A stretch of 64,000 bases of DNA from Clostridiales bacterium. Its GTDB lineage: Bacteria > Bacillota > Clostridia > Oscillospirales > Oscillospiraceae. Shown piece after piece: positions 1-8,237 of the stretch. How positions within the stretch are numbered: the first letter of the stretch is position 1; each line of letters opens with the position of its first letter. The notes below the pieces were generated by a model. It ran no database searches. It had not been told where the DNA came from and saw only the letters and a program-made list of their open reading frames with translations. The stretch covers positions 1-64,000 of the forward strand of contig SFIY01000008.1 of the NCBI GenBank assembly GCA_004555205.1. The letters run 5' to 3'. The translations under genes and the position numbers were made by a program.

Positions 1-893
1 AGTTTGGATTTTGTAAAATCACCAATTGTACCAATACTATCCAAAATTTCTTGCATAAGTCGTGCCGTCCATTCGACATTTCTTTCCCATGTTGCAACAT
101 CCAGTCCGTAACAAACCTCATTATACTTGCCCATTTCAAATGTGGACGCAGCAGAGGAAGAAACCTCAACAAGTTTTTTTGCCATTTTATGATTGTCGTC
201 TTCCATATATAGGATACGCAAATCATTTAATGTCGTTTGAATGTGCTGATACCCAGTAAAAATCAATTCTTCGTATGCACGATAAGCTTCCGCCCGTTTT
301 CCTGTTTTACTGTTCACAAGTGCTTCCTTGCGTTTGCGTTCAGGGTTTTCCAGAGAGAAATAGTCCAAATATTGATTCGCCTTTTCATAATCCTCTTTCC
401 GAACAAACGCATGGAAGAGCGAATCCGCTGCTTGATTACGAATTCGTTCATCCTCTGAAAGTAAACATCTCTCGAACCATCCGAATATCGCATTATCATA
501 ATTGTCTTCGTTTGGGAGTTCTATTGCCATTCGCTTCGCATCCAGAATGACTGCCGCCTGCCAAATCAGTTTCTCGCAATTAGGATATTCCTCGATTTTT
601 TTCTTTACAGAAAGAAATACATCATGGAAGTCTTTGTTTTCCAAATCCTTTTGAATTATCAATAGATATTGGTTAATTTCTTCGTCTGTTAGATTATCTT
701 TAAAGGACAGAAGTTCATCTGTGGTAATGCCAAGCAGCCGTGCAATAGGGGCAAGCAAAGAGATATCTGGCAGCGTATTACATCTTTCCCATTTGTTGAC
801 AGCAGGGGTAGTTACGCCGAGACAAGTGGCCATTTCCTCCTGTGTCATTCCTTTATTTTTTCTATATTTTTTGATGACATCTCCGATTGCCAT
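1..893 (-). CDS. XRE-family transcriptional regulator with helical repeat C-terminus (partial, runs off left edge)
   Basis: Reading the minus strand from an ATG at 893 gives an open frame that is still open at base 1 (297 codons visible). Residues 1-60 form a Cro/C1-type helix-turn-helix (GMTQEEMATCLGVTTPAVNKW is the recognition region). The rest is Glu/Lys-rich and helical, reminiscent of the TPR-like halves of many Firmicutes XRE regulators. A promoter sits just upstream (937-965). The gene is much more AT-rich than the housekeeping genes to the right and lies beside a relaxase remnant, so it is probably acquired DNA. No ligand or target can be read from the sequence. Confidence 0.8.
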   Translation of the reverse strand, partial: MAIGDVIKKYRKNKGMTQEEMATCLGVTTPAVNKWERCNTLPDISLLAPIARLLGITTDELLSFKDNLTDEEINQYLLIIQKDLENKDFHDVFLSVKKKIEEYPNCEKLIWQAAVILDAKRMAIELPNEDNYDNAIFGWFERCLLSEDERIRNQAADSLFHAFVRKEDYEKANQYLDYFSLENPERKRKEALVNSKTGKRAEAYRAYEELIFTGYQHIQTTLNDLRILYMEDDNHKMAKKLVEVSSSAASTFEMGKYNEVCYGLDVATWERNVEWTARLMQEILDSIGTIGDFTKSK

Positions 894-936
894 GTTTAAC
901 CATCTCCTTCACAATTTCTGGATCGACCCTATGTAT

Positions 937-965
937 AGTATAGCGGATTGAAGTTCAAAAAACAA
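937..965 (-). promoter_or_regulatory. Sigma-A-type promoter for the XRE regulator
   Basis: On the minus strand TTGTTT (965-960) and TATACT (942-937) are separated by 17 nt. The -10 lies about 44 nt upstream of the start codon at 893. Confidence 0.5.
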
Positions 966-1080
966 TTGAATGTGGGTTAAACGACAGGAATTATTTTTTA
1001 CTGCTGCTTAATTGTTGGATGTTCATATTCTGAAAATCTGTGTACGCACCGCAGGAGTTGCTGCGGCATAATTTTTTGCC

Positions 1081-1571
1081 TCAGCGTTCCAAGTCACGGT
1101 GCCTTCGCTGGTTCTTTTGCTGGGGGTGGGTGTCCCGTCTCTTGCCCTCTGCTTGTAACCGCCTGAGCGTATCACGGACACTTTCTCTTTCGGGCGGTGC
1201 ATACCGTCCTTTTTCGGCGGGTCTGCGGCTTTCCTTTGCCTTGCGTTCCCACTCGGCAAGGTCGCGGTTATACTGTTCCACAACGGCCTCGGCTTCCCGG
1301 TAGGTTGCCATAAAGACCTGCACATCGGGATAACCGTCATTTTTCAGAATATCGGGTATTGCTTCCATCATAGCGGAGATTTTGCTTCCGTCTGCTGTAT
1401 CTGCGTTTCTAACGCCTTTCGCTCCTTGCCTTTGAATATGCCCTTTGTTTCGGCAAGCTGTGCCTTTAACTTGGGTACTTCCTCCTGCAAGCTGCGGATT
1501 TCTCTTGCCCTGTCCTGCACCCGTATCATCAGCTTTTGCATTGTGCGGAACTCTGCCATATCCATATTGAG
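1081..1571 (-). pseudogene. C-terminal remnant of a MobA/MobL-type relaxase, frameshifted
   Basis: Two minus-strand frames together read as the charged coiled-coil tail of a conjugative or mobilisable element relaxase. The first (from 1565: MDMAEFRTMQKL...) ends at TEAKSPL. The second (from 1371: MMEAIPDILKNDGYPDVQ...) continues the same protein to the stop at 1081. Adding one A in the A-run complementary to 1380-1383 joins them as ...TEAKISAMMEAIPD.... The N-terminal nuclease domain is missing and an in-frame stop lies at 1599-1601, so this is a decayed fragment. GC content is higher than in the flanking AT-rich genes. The family assignment is from memory of Clostridia integrative elements. 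Confidence 0.65.
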
Positions 1572-1688
1572 TACCGGCTTTGGCGGTAACCTGCCGTATT
1601 AAGTTCTGCGAAAATTCCTACGCTCACGCTACAAGGGAAGCGAAGCGTACTTCCGCAAGACTGCTGGATAAAGCAGTCGGCGGAGAAT

Positions 1689-1735
1689 AAAAAAGTTTCC
1701 CTTGTTTCGGCTCATAAGGACAAAAACAAGGGAAA
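1689..1735 (-). terminator. Rho-independent terminator of the 1,853-2,362 regulator gene
   Basis: A perfect 12-bp stem (TTTCCCTTGTTT, 1696-1707, with its complement at 1724-1735) has a 16-nt loop. On the minus strand it is followed by C and six T residues (1694-1689). It lies about 120 nt downstream of the minus-strand regulator gene. Confidence 0.7.
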
Positions 1736-1852
1736 TACATAAGGTTTGAGAATTACACAGGCGAAAAGCCTTGAAAATGCAGGGCTTGCAGAGGGTTGAA
1801 TAGACAAACCGGAATATTGCCGTCAGAACTGTACCAAAAAAGCAGGGCAGTT

Positions 1853-2362
1853 TTATCCTTTCTTCCGTGTTAAGAAAATTCCAACGATTGCGCCAATAAA
1901 GATAATAGGTGCTAACCGGACAAACAGCCATTCAAACGCATGAAAAGCAACGCCGACAACTGCGGTTTCAGGGTCACTATAATCCCAACCTAAGTAAGGA
2001 CTATTGAGTGCGATTAAGACTGCAAAAATCAAAACGATGACCGCACACAATGAGATGAGCAGCCAATAAAGCGTTTTTCGTCTCGTGGTCTTTCTTTGTG
2101 CGAGCTGCAAGTTTACGATCTCCAGTTTTTCGGAAATCGCTTTTAAGTCGTCAACTTCCGATTCCATAACAGTTTCTCCAAGCAAAGTGCTTACGGGTGT
2201 TTCAAACGCCTCTGATAGGGAGATCAACATATCGGCATCAGGAACCGATAATCCTTGCTCCCATTTAGAGATTGTTTGCCGCACCACATTCAGCTTGATG
2301 GCAAGTTCTTCTTGCGAAAGCCCTTTTGATTTTCTGATCGCTCTGATGTTTTCGCTTAACAT
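1853..2362 (-). CDS. XRE-family regulator with two C-terminal membrane helices
   Basis: The 169-aa protein starts at an ATG preceded by AGGAGGTTCACT. Residues 1-65 are a Cro/C1 helix-turn-helix (GLSQEELAIKLNVVRQTISKWEQG), residues 85-100 a basic linker, and two hydrophobic segments follow near residues 97-118 and 140-163. The combination of a cytoplasmic HTH with membrane helices is common in Firmicutes regulators sitting next to mobile or antimicrobial-response genes. No partner gene is left here. Composition is AT-rich like the rest of the 1-2,400 accessory stretch. Confidence 0.8.
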   Translation of the reverse strand: MLSENIRAIRKSKGLSQEELAIKLNVVRQTISKWEQGLSVPDADMLISLSEAFETPVSTLLGETVMESEVDDLKAISEKLEIVNLQLAQRKTTRRKTLYWLLISLCAVIVLIFAVLIALNSPYLGWDYSDPETAVVGVAFHAFEWLFVRLAPIIFIGAIVGIFLTRKKG

Positions 2363-2517
2363 TAGTGAACCTCCTTTTTTCGGTCGATAACACTATTGTA
2401 TGGAAAACTGCCCGTTGCTGCAAGCAACGCATATTAACATGCAAATTGTGCTCGGTATCATCTGTTTATCCGATATAAAGACAAACTTCGATTTGCAGGC
2501 ATTGTTCATTATCAAAT

Positions 2518-4245
2518 TTAGGCCAGCGTGGCGACCCAACGGCTGTATTTTTCGAGATTTTCGTCACGCTCTTGTGCATCCTTGCCCATGGTCAGGATGT
2601 AGACCTTGATCTTCGGCTCTGTGCCGCTGGGACGGACCAGGATGGTGGTGCCGTCAGAGAGCTCAAAGCGCAGCACATTGGAGCCGCGCAGCTCCATCTG
2701 GCTCACTGCACCGCTGACGCAGTCGATCACGCTGCCGTCGGTGTAGTCCTTGCGCACGACCACCTCCGTGCCGGCAATCTCGGCGGGGGGATTTTCACGC
2801 AGCGATTGCATCAGGCTTGCCATCTTCTCCAGACCGTCCAGGCCGGGCATGACCAGATTGTGGGTCTTTTCGCCGTACCAGCCGTACTTTTCATACAGGC
2901 TCTGCAGCGCATCGTACAGCGTCATACCCTGGGCTGCATACCAGGCCGCCATCTCGGTGATGAGCATGGAAGCGGTCACGGCGTCCTTGTCACGCACATA
3001 GTCGCCCAGCATATAGCCGTAGCTCTCCTCGTAGGACATGATGACCTGTCCGATGCCGTCGCGCTCCAGTTGGTTCTTCTTCTCCGCCATGAACTTGAAG
3101 CCGGTAAAGGTGTCACAGGAGGTCACGCCGTTGGATTCGGCCACCTTGCGTGCCATCTCCGTGGTGACGATCGTCTTGAGAAGATAGGGGTGGGCAGGCA
3201 TTTTGCCGGCGCGCTTCATAGCGCCGATCAGATAATCCAGCATCAGCACGCCGGTCTGGTTGCCGGTCACGGGAATGAACGCACCCTTGTCGTCACGCAC
3301 CATAATGCCCACCCGGTCACTGTCGGGGTCCGTGCCCAGAATAAAGTCGGCGCCTACCCGGTCGGCCAGCTCTATTGCCAGATAGAAGCCCTCGGGATTC
3401 TCCGGATTGGGGGACACCACGGTGGGGAAATTGCCGTCGATCACCATTTGCTCGGGCACGCAGTACAGATGCTTCACGCCCAAGGCGCGCAGTGCTTCGG
3501 GCACCAGTTGATAGCCGCAGCCGTGGAACGGGGTATAGACCATCTTGAAGGTATCGGCCACCTTGGCCATGGCGTCGCGGTCATTAATCATGGCGGTAAC
3601 GCAGGCCATGAATTTCCGGTCGGTCTCCTCGCCCATCACTTCGATCAGTCCGCTGTTCACCGCGTCCATAAAGTCCATACGCTTCACGCCGGTAAAGATG
3701 TCGATGTGCTCCAGCTCACGGGCAATGGCGTCGGCGTGCTGCGGCGGCAGCTGTGCGCCATCCTCCCAGTAGACCTTGTAGCCGTTGTATTCCTTGGGAT
3801 TGTGGCTGGCGGTGACATTGATACCGGCCTGACAGCCGTATTCGCGCACGGCGAAGCTCAGCTCCGGCGTGGGACGGAGGCTGTCAAACATACGCACATG
3901 GATGCCGTTGGCGGCGCATACCTCTGCAGCGGCGCGTGCAAATTCCATGGAGTGGTTGCGGCAGTCCATGCAGATGGCAACGCCGCGCTTTTTGGCGTCT
4001 TCGCCCTCGGCGCAGATCACATTGGCAAAGCCCTGGGTCGCCCAGCGAATGACATACACATTCATCTGGTGCAGGCCCATCTTCATGGTGCCCCGCAGTC
4101 CGGCGGTGCCGAACTCCAAGGGGCCGTAGAAGCGGCTCTCGATTTCCTTTTCGTCGCCTGCGATGGCCTTCAGCTCTTCAAGCTCCGCCGCCGTCAGCAC
4201 ACCGCTTTGCAGCCACTTTTCATATTCCTGTTGATAGCGCATCAT
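2518..4245 (-). CDS. pgcA: Phospho-sugar mutase (phosphoglucomutase/phosphomannomutase family)
   Basis: The 575-aa protein belongs to the alpha-D-phosphohexomutase superfamily and interconverts hexose 1- and 6-phosphates for envelope and glycan precursors. All four signature loops are visible: the phosphoserine loop TASHNP (residues 145-150), the metal loop GTDPDSDRVG, the sugar-binding SYEESYG and the C-terminal phosphate loop RPSGTEPKIK. Length matches PgcA-type enzymes (about 570-580 aa). The start ATG overlaps the stop of the small frameshifted gene upstream (ATGA arrangement), so the two were translationally coupled. Glucose versus mannose preference cannot be told from sequence. Confidence 0.93.
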   Translation of the reverse strand: MMRYQQEYEKWLQSGVLTAAELEELKAIAGDEKEIESRFYGPLEFGTAGLRGTMKMGLHQMNVYVIRWATQGFANVICAEGEDAKKRGVAICMDCRNHSMEFARAAAEVCAANGIHVRMFDSLRPTPELSFAVREYGCQAGINVTASHNPKEYNGYKVYWEDGAQLPPQHADAIARELEHIDIFTGVKRMDFMDAVNSGLIEVMGEETDRKFMACVTAMINDRDAMAKVADTFKMVYTPFHGCGYQLVPEALRALGVKHLYCVPEQMVIDGNFPTVVSPNPENPEGFYLAIELADRVGADFILGTDPDSDRVGIMVRDDKGAFIPVTGNQTGVLMLDYLIGAMKRAGKMPAHPYLLKTIVTTEMARKVAESNGVTSCDTFTGFKFMAEKKNQLERDGIGQVIMSYEESYGYMLGDYVRDKDAVTASMLITEMAAWYAAQGMTLYDALQSLYEKYGWYGEKTHNLVMPGLDGLEKMASLMQSLRENPPAEIAGTEVVVRKDYTDGSVIDCVSGAVSQMELRGSNVLRFELSDGTTILVRPSGTEPKIKVYILTMGKDAQERDENLEKYSRWVATLA

Positions 4246-4534
4246 TCATCCTCCTCCATAGGCTTGGCCTCCAGAATGGCTTTTGCTTCCTCCCGCATGG
4301 AGGCCGGAACGTACAGCCCGGCGCCGTAGCCGGAGAAGCCGTTGATCACCTTGCCTGCACCGCCGTCCAGATCATAGTACTTGAAACAGGGGATGCCGTA
4401 AGCGGCAAGAAGAGAGATCTTCAGTCGGCAGAATCAAATGTATCCATCAGGCGTACCGCCTTGACTTTTTCGCCGTCCTCCTCCACAGGCCACTGAGGAC
4501 CGTCGGGGGAAAAGGCCCATTTGCTCATATCCAT
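4242..4534 (-). pseudogene. Small DUF2007-like protein gene, broken by a 1-nt deletion
   Basis: A minus-strand gene with a strong AGGAGG site (4550-4545) starts at 4534 (MDMSKWAFSPDGPQWPV...) and hits TGA at 4423-4421 after 37 codons. The next frame carries on without a gap as KISLLAAYGIPCFKYYDLDGG...GAGLYVPASMREEAKAILEAK, ending at 4242 with an ATGA overlap to the mutase. That second half resembles DUF2007-type putative signal-transducing domains. Inserting a single A before TG at 4423 restores an ATG (Met) codon and one 97-aa protein. Either the gene is inactivated in this genome or the assembly has a 1-nt error. Confidence 0.7.
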
Positions 4535-4548
4535 ATGTCAAAAACCTC

Positions 4549-5031
4549 CTATTTGTGATATTTGGTACCTTGCTCAATTTGATAGGCGCGGTAGATCTGC
4601 TCCAAGAGCATAATGCGCGCCATGTGATGGGGAAAGGTCATGGGTGACATACTCAGCCGCCAGTCAGCCTGCCGTTTCAGCTCCTCATCAAGCCCTACGC
4701 TGCCGCCGATAAGGAAGGTGAGCTGCGTCTTGCCTGCCACGGCGAAATCGGCCATGCGGCGGCTCAGCTCTTCACTGGAACAGGTCTTGCCCTCGATGCA
4801 CAGGGCGATCACCGCGCCGCCCTTGGGCAGTTTTTCGCGGATGGCGGCGGCTTCACAGGCCAGCGCCTTTTGGAGCTCGGCGGGGGAGGGGGAGTCGCTC
4901 AGGCGGCTCTCCGGCAGTTCGATGATGTCCAGCCTGCAGTGACGCTGCAGGCGCTTTGCATATTCCGCGGCGGCTTCTGCATAGAACTTCTCCTTCAGCT
5001 TGCCCACGCAGATCACGCTTACCTTCTGCAT
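4549..5031 (-). CDS. rlmH: 23S rRNA (pseudouridine1915-N3)-methyltransferase RlmH
   Basis: The 160-aa SPOUT methyltransferase matches the usual RlmH length. The C-terminal trefoil-knot signature is clear: FLIGGSVGLDEEL, then LSMSPMTFPHHMARIMLLEQIYRA and the terminal YHK. It methylates pseudouridine 1915 in helix 69 of 23S rRNA using SAM. The ATG at 5031 has GGAGGTAAGTAT in front. Its first codons overlap the end of the walJ-like gene by 13 nt, the same WalJ-RlmH adjacency seen in Bacillus and relatives. Confidence 0.95.
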   Translation of the reverse strand: MQKVSVICVGKLKEKFYAEAAAEYAKRLQRHCRLDIIELPESRLSDSPSPAELQKALACEAAAIREKLPKGGAVIALCIEGKTCSSEELSRRMADFAVAGKTQLTFLIGGSVGLDEELKRQADWRLSMSPMTFPHHMARIMLLEQIYRAYQIEQGTKYHK

Positions 5032-5816
5032 ATACTTACCTCCGCCCGGTAGGGGCCGCTGAGCGCTGCGCGGGGTGCGACGCTTACCGGTATGTCAAAC
5101 CCTGCTCCGCGCAGGGCGCGCTGCATGGTGTCCAGTGCCCGCACGGGTGTGTTGTTCTCTTTGCTCAAATGCGCCAGCACGATCTCCTGCGTACCGCAGG
5201 CGGCCATCTGCGCGGCAAATGCGGCGGCGCAGTCGTTGCTCAAATGTCCCTGCATGCCCAAAATGCGCTCCTTAAGATAGTAGGGATACGGCCCGCTGCG
5301 CAGCCACTCCACATCGTGGTTGCTCTCCAACACCAGCAGGGCCACACCGCGCAGCGCGGCAAATGCGCTCTCGGTCACATAGCCGGTGTCGGTCAGAATC
5401 CCCACGCTGCCGTCGGTATCGTCCACGCGGTAATCCACGCTGCCTGCAGCATCGTGGGAGGTGGCGAATACGCGCACATCCAATGTGCCGATGGGGAACT
5501 GCGTCTCTGTATTGACGCTGTGCAGCAGCGGCTCAATGCCGGCAATGCGGTAGGCAAGCTGCCGTGCGGTGGGTGCGCTGGCATAGAGAGGGACGGCGTG
5601 GTGCTTGGTCAAAGTGTGCAGGCCGCTGATGTGGTCTGCGTGGGCATGGGTAATGAGAATGGCGGACAGGTCGTCCGCGGTCAGGCCCAGTTGGCCGAGC
5701 GCGGTTTTGATGCGCCGGGCGGAGATGCCCGCATCCACCAACAGATGCGTTGTCCCATCCGAGAGCAGCAGACAGTTGCCCTCCGACCCGCTGGCAAGTG
5801 TATGTAGCGTCAACAA
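5019..5816 (-). CDS. walJ: MBL-fold metallohydrolase, WalJ/YycJ-like
   Basis: The 265-aa metallo-beta-lactamase-fold protein carries the zinc motif THAHADH (residues about 56-62), an N-terminal LASGSEGNCLLL typical of the YycJ/WalJ family, and later ligand positions TDTGYV and ESNHD. WalJ proteins act in DNA or cell-wall homeostasis in Firmicutes and usually precede rlmH. The start appears to be TTG at 5816 (a second TTG follows), about 8 nt after GAGGT. No ATG fits the N-terminal strand. The 85-nt gap to murA holds a terminator-like hairpin. Confidence 0.85.
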   Translation of the reverse strand: MLTLHTLASGSEGNCLLLSDGTTHLLVDAGISARRIKTALGQLGLTADDLSAILITHAHADHISGLHTLTKHHAVPLYASAPTARQLAYRIAGIEPLLHSVNTETQFPIGTLDVRVFATSHDAAGSVDYRVDDTDGSVGILTDTGYVTESAFAALRGVALLVLESNHDVEWLRSGPYPYYLKERILGMQGHLSNDCAAAFAAQMAACGTQEIVLAHLSKENNTPVRALDTMQRALRGAGFDIPVSVAPRAALSGPYRAEVSICRR

Positions 5817-5848
5817 AATGTATACCTCACAGTGCGAAATAGAGAAAC

Positions 5849-5883
5849 ACAGCGTTCGCCGGGGATAGCCAAGCGAACGCTGT
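5849..5883 (-). terminator. Probable terminator downstream of murA
   Basis: A perfect 11-bp inverted repeat (ACAGCGTTCGC at 5849-5859, GCGAACGCTGT at 5873-5883) has a 13-nt loop. It lies just after the murA stop and before the walJ-like start. The following minus-strand tract (GTTTCTCTATTTC) is only moderately T-rich. Confidence 0.45.
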
Positions 5884-5900
5884 TTAGTTTATCGTAATTG

Positions 5901-7196
5901 TTATCCGATGTTGGCTTCCGGCTTTTCCTCGTCGGGGACTTCCACCAAAGAGATGTCCGCGCCCACGGCACGCAATTTGCCGACCAAATTTTCATAGCCT
6001 CGCTCGATGTACTGCACCTGGCTCAGCTCGGTGGTACCGTTGGCGGCCAATGCGGCGATGACCAGGGCGGCGCCGGCACGCAGATCGCAGGCCTGGATGG
6101 GAGCACCCTCCAGATGATCCACGCCCTCGATCACGGCCACCTTGCCGTCCACCTGGATCTGAGCGCCCATGCGCTTGAGCTCGTCCACATATCTGAATCG
6201 GTTGTTCCACACACTCTCCGTCACCAGACTGGTACCCTGTGCCAGCGCCAGAACAGCCGCGATCTGGGGCTGCATATCGGTGGGGAAACCGGGATACGGC
6301 ATGGTTTTCACATTGGTTTTCTGCAGCGGCTGGCTGCGGCGTACCAACAGCGTGTCTTCGTTTTCCTCCACGCTGACGCCCATCTCCATCAGCTTGGCGG
6401 AGATGCAGTCCATGTGCTTGGGGATAATGTTCTTAATCAGCAGTTGACCGCCGGTGGCAGCAACAGCGGCCATGTAGGTGCCTGCTTCGATCTGGTCGGG
6501 GATAATGCAGTAGCTTCCGCCGCTCAGACGCTCCACGCCGCGAATCTTGATGGAATCCGTACCGGCGCCCTTGATATCGGCACCCATGGAGTTGAGGAAG
6601 TTCGCCAGATCGACAATGTGCGGCTCTTTGGCGGCATTGTCGATCACCGTTGTGCCGTCCGCCAAAGCGGCAGCCATCATAATATTCATGGTCGCGCCCA
6701 CAGACACCACATCCAGATAGATGCTGGCGCCGGTCAGACGGCCGTTCTTCGCCTTGGCATGGATGAAGCCGCCCTCTACGCTGACTTCCGCGCCCATGGC
6801 ATTGAAACCCTTGATGTGCTGGTCAATGGGCCGCACACCGAAATCGCAGCCGCCGGGCATAGCTACCGTTGCTTCGCCGAAACGGCCCAGCAGTGCGCCG
6901 ATGAGATAGTAGGAGGCACGGAAACGGCGGCATAAATCATAGGAAGGCTGCGTAGAATGAATGGAATGACTGGCAATTTCCACCGTGTGCTGATTCAGCA
7001 CGCGCACCTTGGAGCCCAGCGCCTCCAGAATGGAAAAGAACAGCGTCACATCGCTGATTTGAGGTACGTTATCAATGCGGCAAATTCCGTCCACCATCAA
7101 AGCGGCGGGGATGATCGCAACGGCGGCATTTTTCGCACCGCTGATTGTGACTTCACCGAACAGCGGACGATTGCCGCGAATAATATACTGATTCAA
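5901..7196 (-). CDS. murA: UDP-N-acetylglucosamine 1-carboxyvinyltransferase MurA
   Basis: The roughly 431-aa enzyme transfers enolpyruvate to UDP-GlcNAc, the first committed step of peptidoglycan synthesis. The N-terminal GEVTISGAKNAAVAII is diagnostic, and the active-site loop MPGGCDFGVRP keeps the catalytic cysteine, so fosfomycin sensitivity is expected at that residue. Both inside-out alpha/beta domains are complete. The open frame extends to a GTG at 7205, but the GAGAGG site lies only 0-1 nt from it, so the TTG at 7196 (MNQYIIRG...), 9 nt downstream of that site, is the better start. Confidence 0.95.
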   Translation of the reverse strand: MNQYIIRGNRPLFGEVTISGAKNAAVAIIPAALMVDGICRIDNVPQISDVTLFFSILEALGSKVRVLNQHTVEIASHSIHSTQPSYDLCRRFRASYYLIGALLGRFGEATVAMPGGCDFGVRPIDQHIKGFNAMGAEVSVEGGFIHAKAKNGRLTGASIYLDVVSVGATMNIMMAAALADGTTVIDNAAKEPHIVDLANFLNSMGADIKGAGTDSIKIRGVERLSGGSYCIIPDQIEAGTYMAAVAATGGQLLIKNIIPKHMDCISAKLMEMGVSVEENEDTLLVRRSQPLQKTNVKTMPYPGFPTDMQPQIAAVLALAQGTSLVTESVWNNRFRYVDELKRMGAQIQVDGKVAVIEGVDHLEGAPIQACDLRAGAALVIAALAANGTTELSQVQYIERGYENLVGKLRAVGADISLVEVPDEEKPEANIG

Positions 7197-7383
7197 AATA
7201 GGCACCCTCTCTTATTGATCGCAAATATCGTCGGGAATAGCATACCCGCATTCAGGAAACTTCATACCGCAGGGCAGAAGCATTATGATTTGTTCATACA
7301 TGATAAGTATACCATAATTTTTCCCAAAAGCAATTGAAACATAAAAGTTTTTGTCAATATTTTTCCTGCTATGGCAAATCCAC

Positions 7384-7420
7384 AAAAGCGCCGGATTTAT
7401 TTACATAATCCGGCGCTTTT
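7384..7420 (-). terminator. Terminator of the DUF1287 gene
   Basis: A 14-bp perfect stem (7384-7397 with 7407-7420; core GCGCCGGATT) sits 16 nt downstream of the stop of the minus-strand gene and ends in TTTT on either strand. Confidence 0.75.
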
Positions 7421-7435
7421 AGATGAACCAATGAT

Positions 7436-8125
7436 TTAACCCAGCCAACGGAAATGTCCGGTGACGTCATGGGACGGGATATAATTCTGCTCCACGGCAT
7501 CTTCAATGGGATTGCCGTGATGAATAAGGAAGGGGATGCCGTCTGCGTTACGCCGATCGGAGCAAATGCCGATGTGCGCTCGGTCGCCGAAAACCACAAT
7601 GTCACCCGGCTGCCACTGTTCGGGATCGTCCGTATCACAGGTCAGAACCTGCGCATGACGGCGGAAAAAGGTGTCCAGCGAGTTGACCCGCCGGAAATCA
7701 ATGTTGCCGTCGGGAATGTCAATGTGCGGATAGGCGTCGAAGTGTTCGGCAATGTCCTCATCCACAAGGTCTTTCAGCGTGTAACCTGCGGCCTGAAAAG
7801 CCTGCCATACGACATCGGTGCATACGCCAAGCCCGTCATCGGGATAGCCGCCGGCATAATATTTGCTTTTATAATGCGGATTCGTCCCGATGTATTCCCG
7901 GGCGCCCAGCATCATGTCCGTCCAGTCGTCCACGCCGTCGCCGTCAGCATCGTTGGGGCTTTGCAGTTGTGTAATGCCAAGCTCCTCGGCAGTATAATAT
8001 TTCTGCGGCAGGAAGCGTTTGGCAACCAACACAAGAGCAACGACCAGAAGCAGCAGCAGGATCCACGGCAGGATGCGTTTGCGCCGTCTGCGCCGTCTGC
8101 TTCGATGGGGCGTATATTCGTCCAT
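7436..8125 (-). CDS. Membrane-anchored DUF1287 (NlpC/P60-like) protein
   Basis: The 229-aa protein has a strongly basic N-terminus (residues 8-18), one membrane helix (about residues 19-36) and an extracellular DUF1287 domain. That domain keeps a Cys (GVCTDVVWQAF), a His-containing strand (VFGDRAHIGICSD) and a second His (FLIHHGNP), consistent with the papain-like fold seen in this family. The start ATG at 8125 follows AAGGAGACTGCCC. Substrate is unknown; cell-wall peptide hydrolysis is an inference from the fold. It is monocistronic with its own terminator. Confidence 0.8.
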   Translation of the reverse strand: MDEYTPHRSRRRRRRKRILPWILLLLLVVALVLVAKRFLPQKYYTAEELGITQLQSPNDADGDGVDDWTDMMLGAREYIGTNPHYKSKYYAGGYPDDGLGVCTDVVWQAFQAAGYTLKDLVDEDIAEHFDAYPHIDIPDGNIDFRRVNSLDTFFRRHAQVLTCDTDDPEQWQPGDIVVFGDRAHIGICSDRRNADGIPFLIHHGNPIEDAVEQNYIPSHDVTGHFRWLG

Positions 8126-8185
8126 GGGCAGTCTCCTTTCAAATGTTTACATAATATATTATAAACTGTTTTCTGCCAAAAAGGC

Positions 8186-8228
8186 AAGAAAAATCTCCTG
8201 CGGCAGCAAACAGGCTGCCGCAGGAGAT
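8186..8228 (-). terminator. Terminator of the hydrogenase operon
   Basis: A 15-bp perfect stem (8193-8207 with 8214-8228; core CTCCTGCGGCAGC) has a 6-nt loop and is followed on the minus strand by TTTTTCTTGCC. It lies directly after the hydrogenase stop codon. Confidence 0.85.
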
Positions 8229-8237
8229 ACGGGATAT

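Noticed and set aside
2411..2430. Hairpin CGTTGC/GCAACG downstream of the mutase gene
   Set aside because: The stem is only 6 bp and no T-tract follows; too weak to call a terminator.
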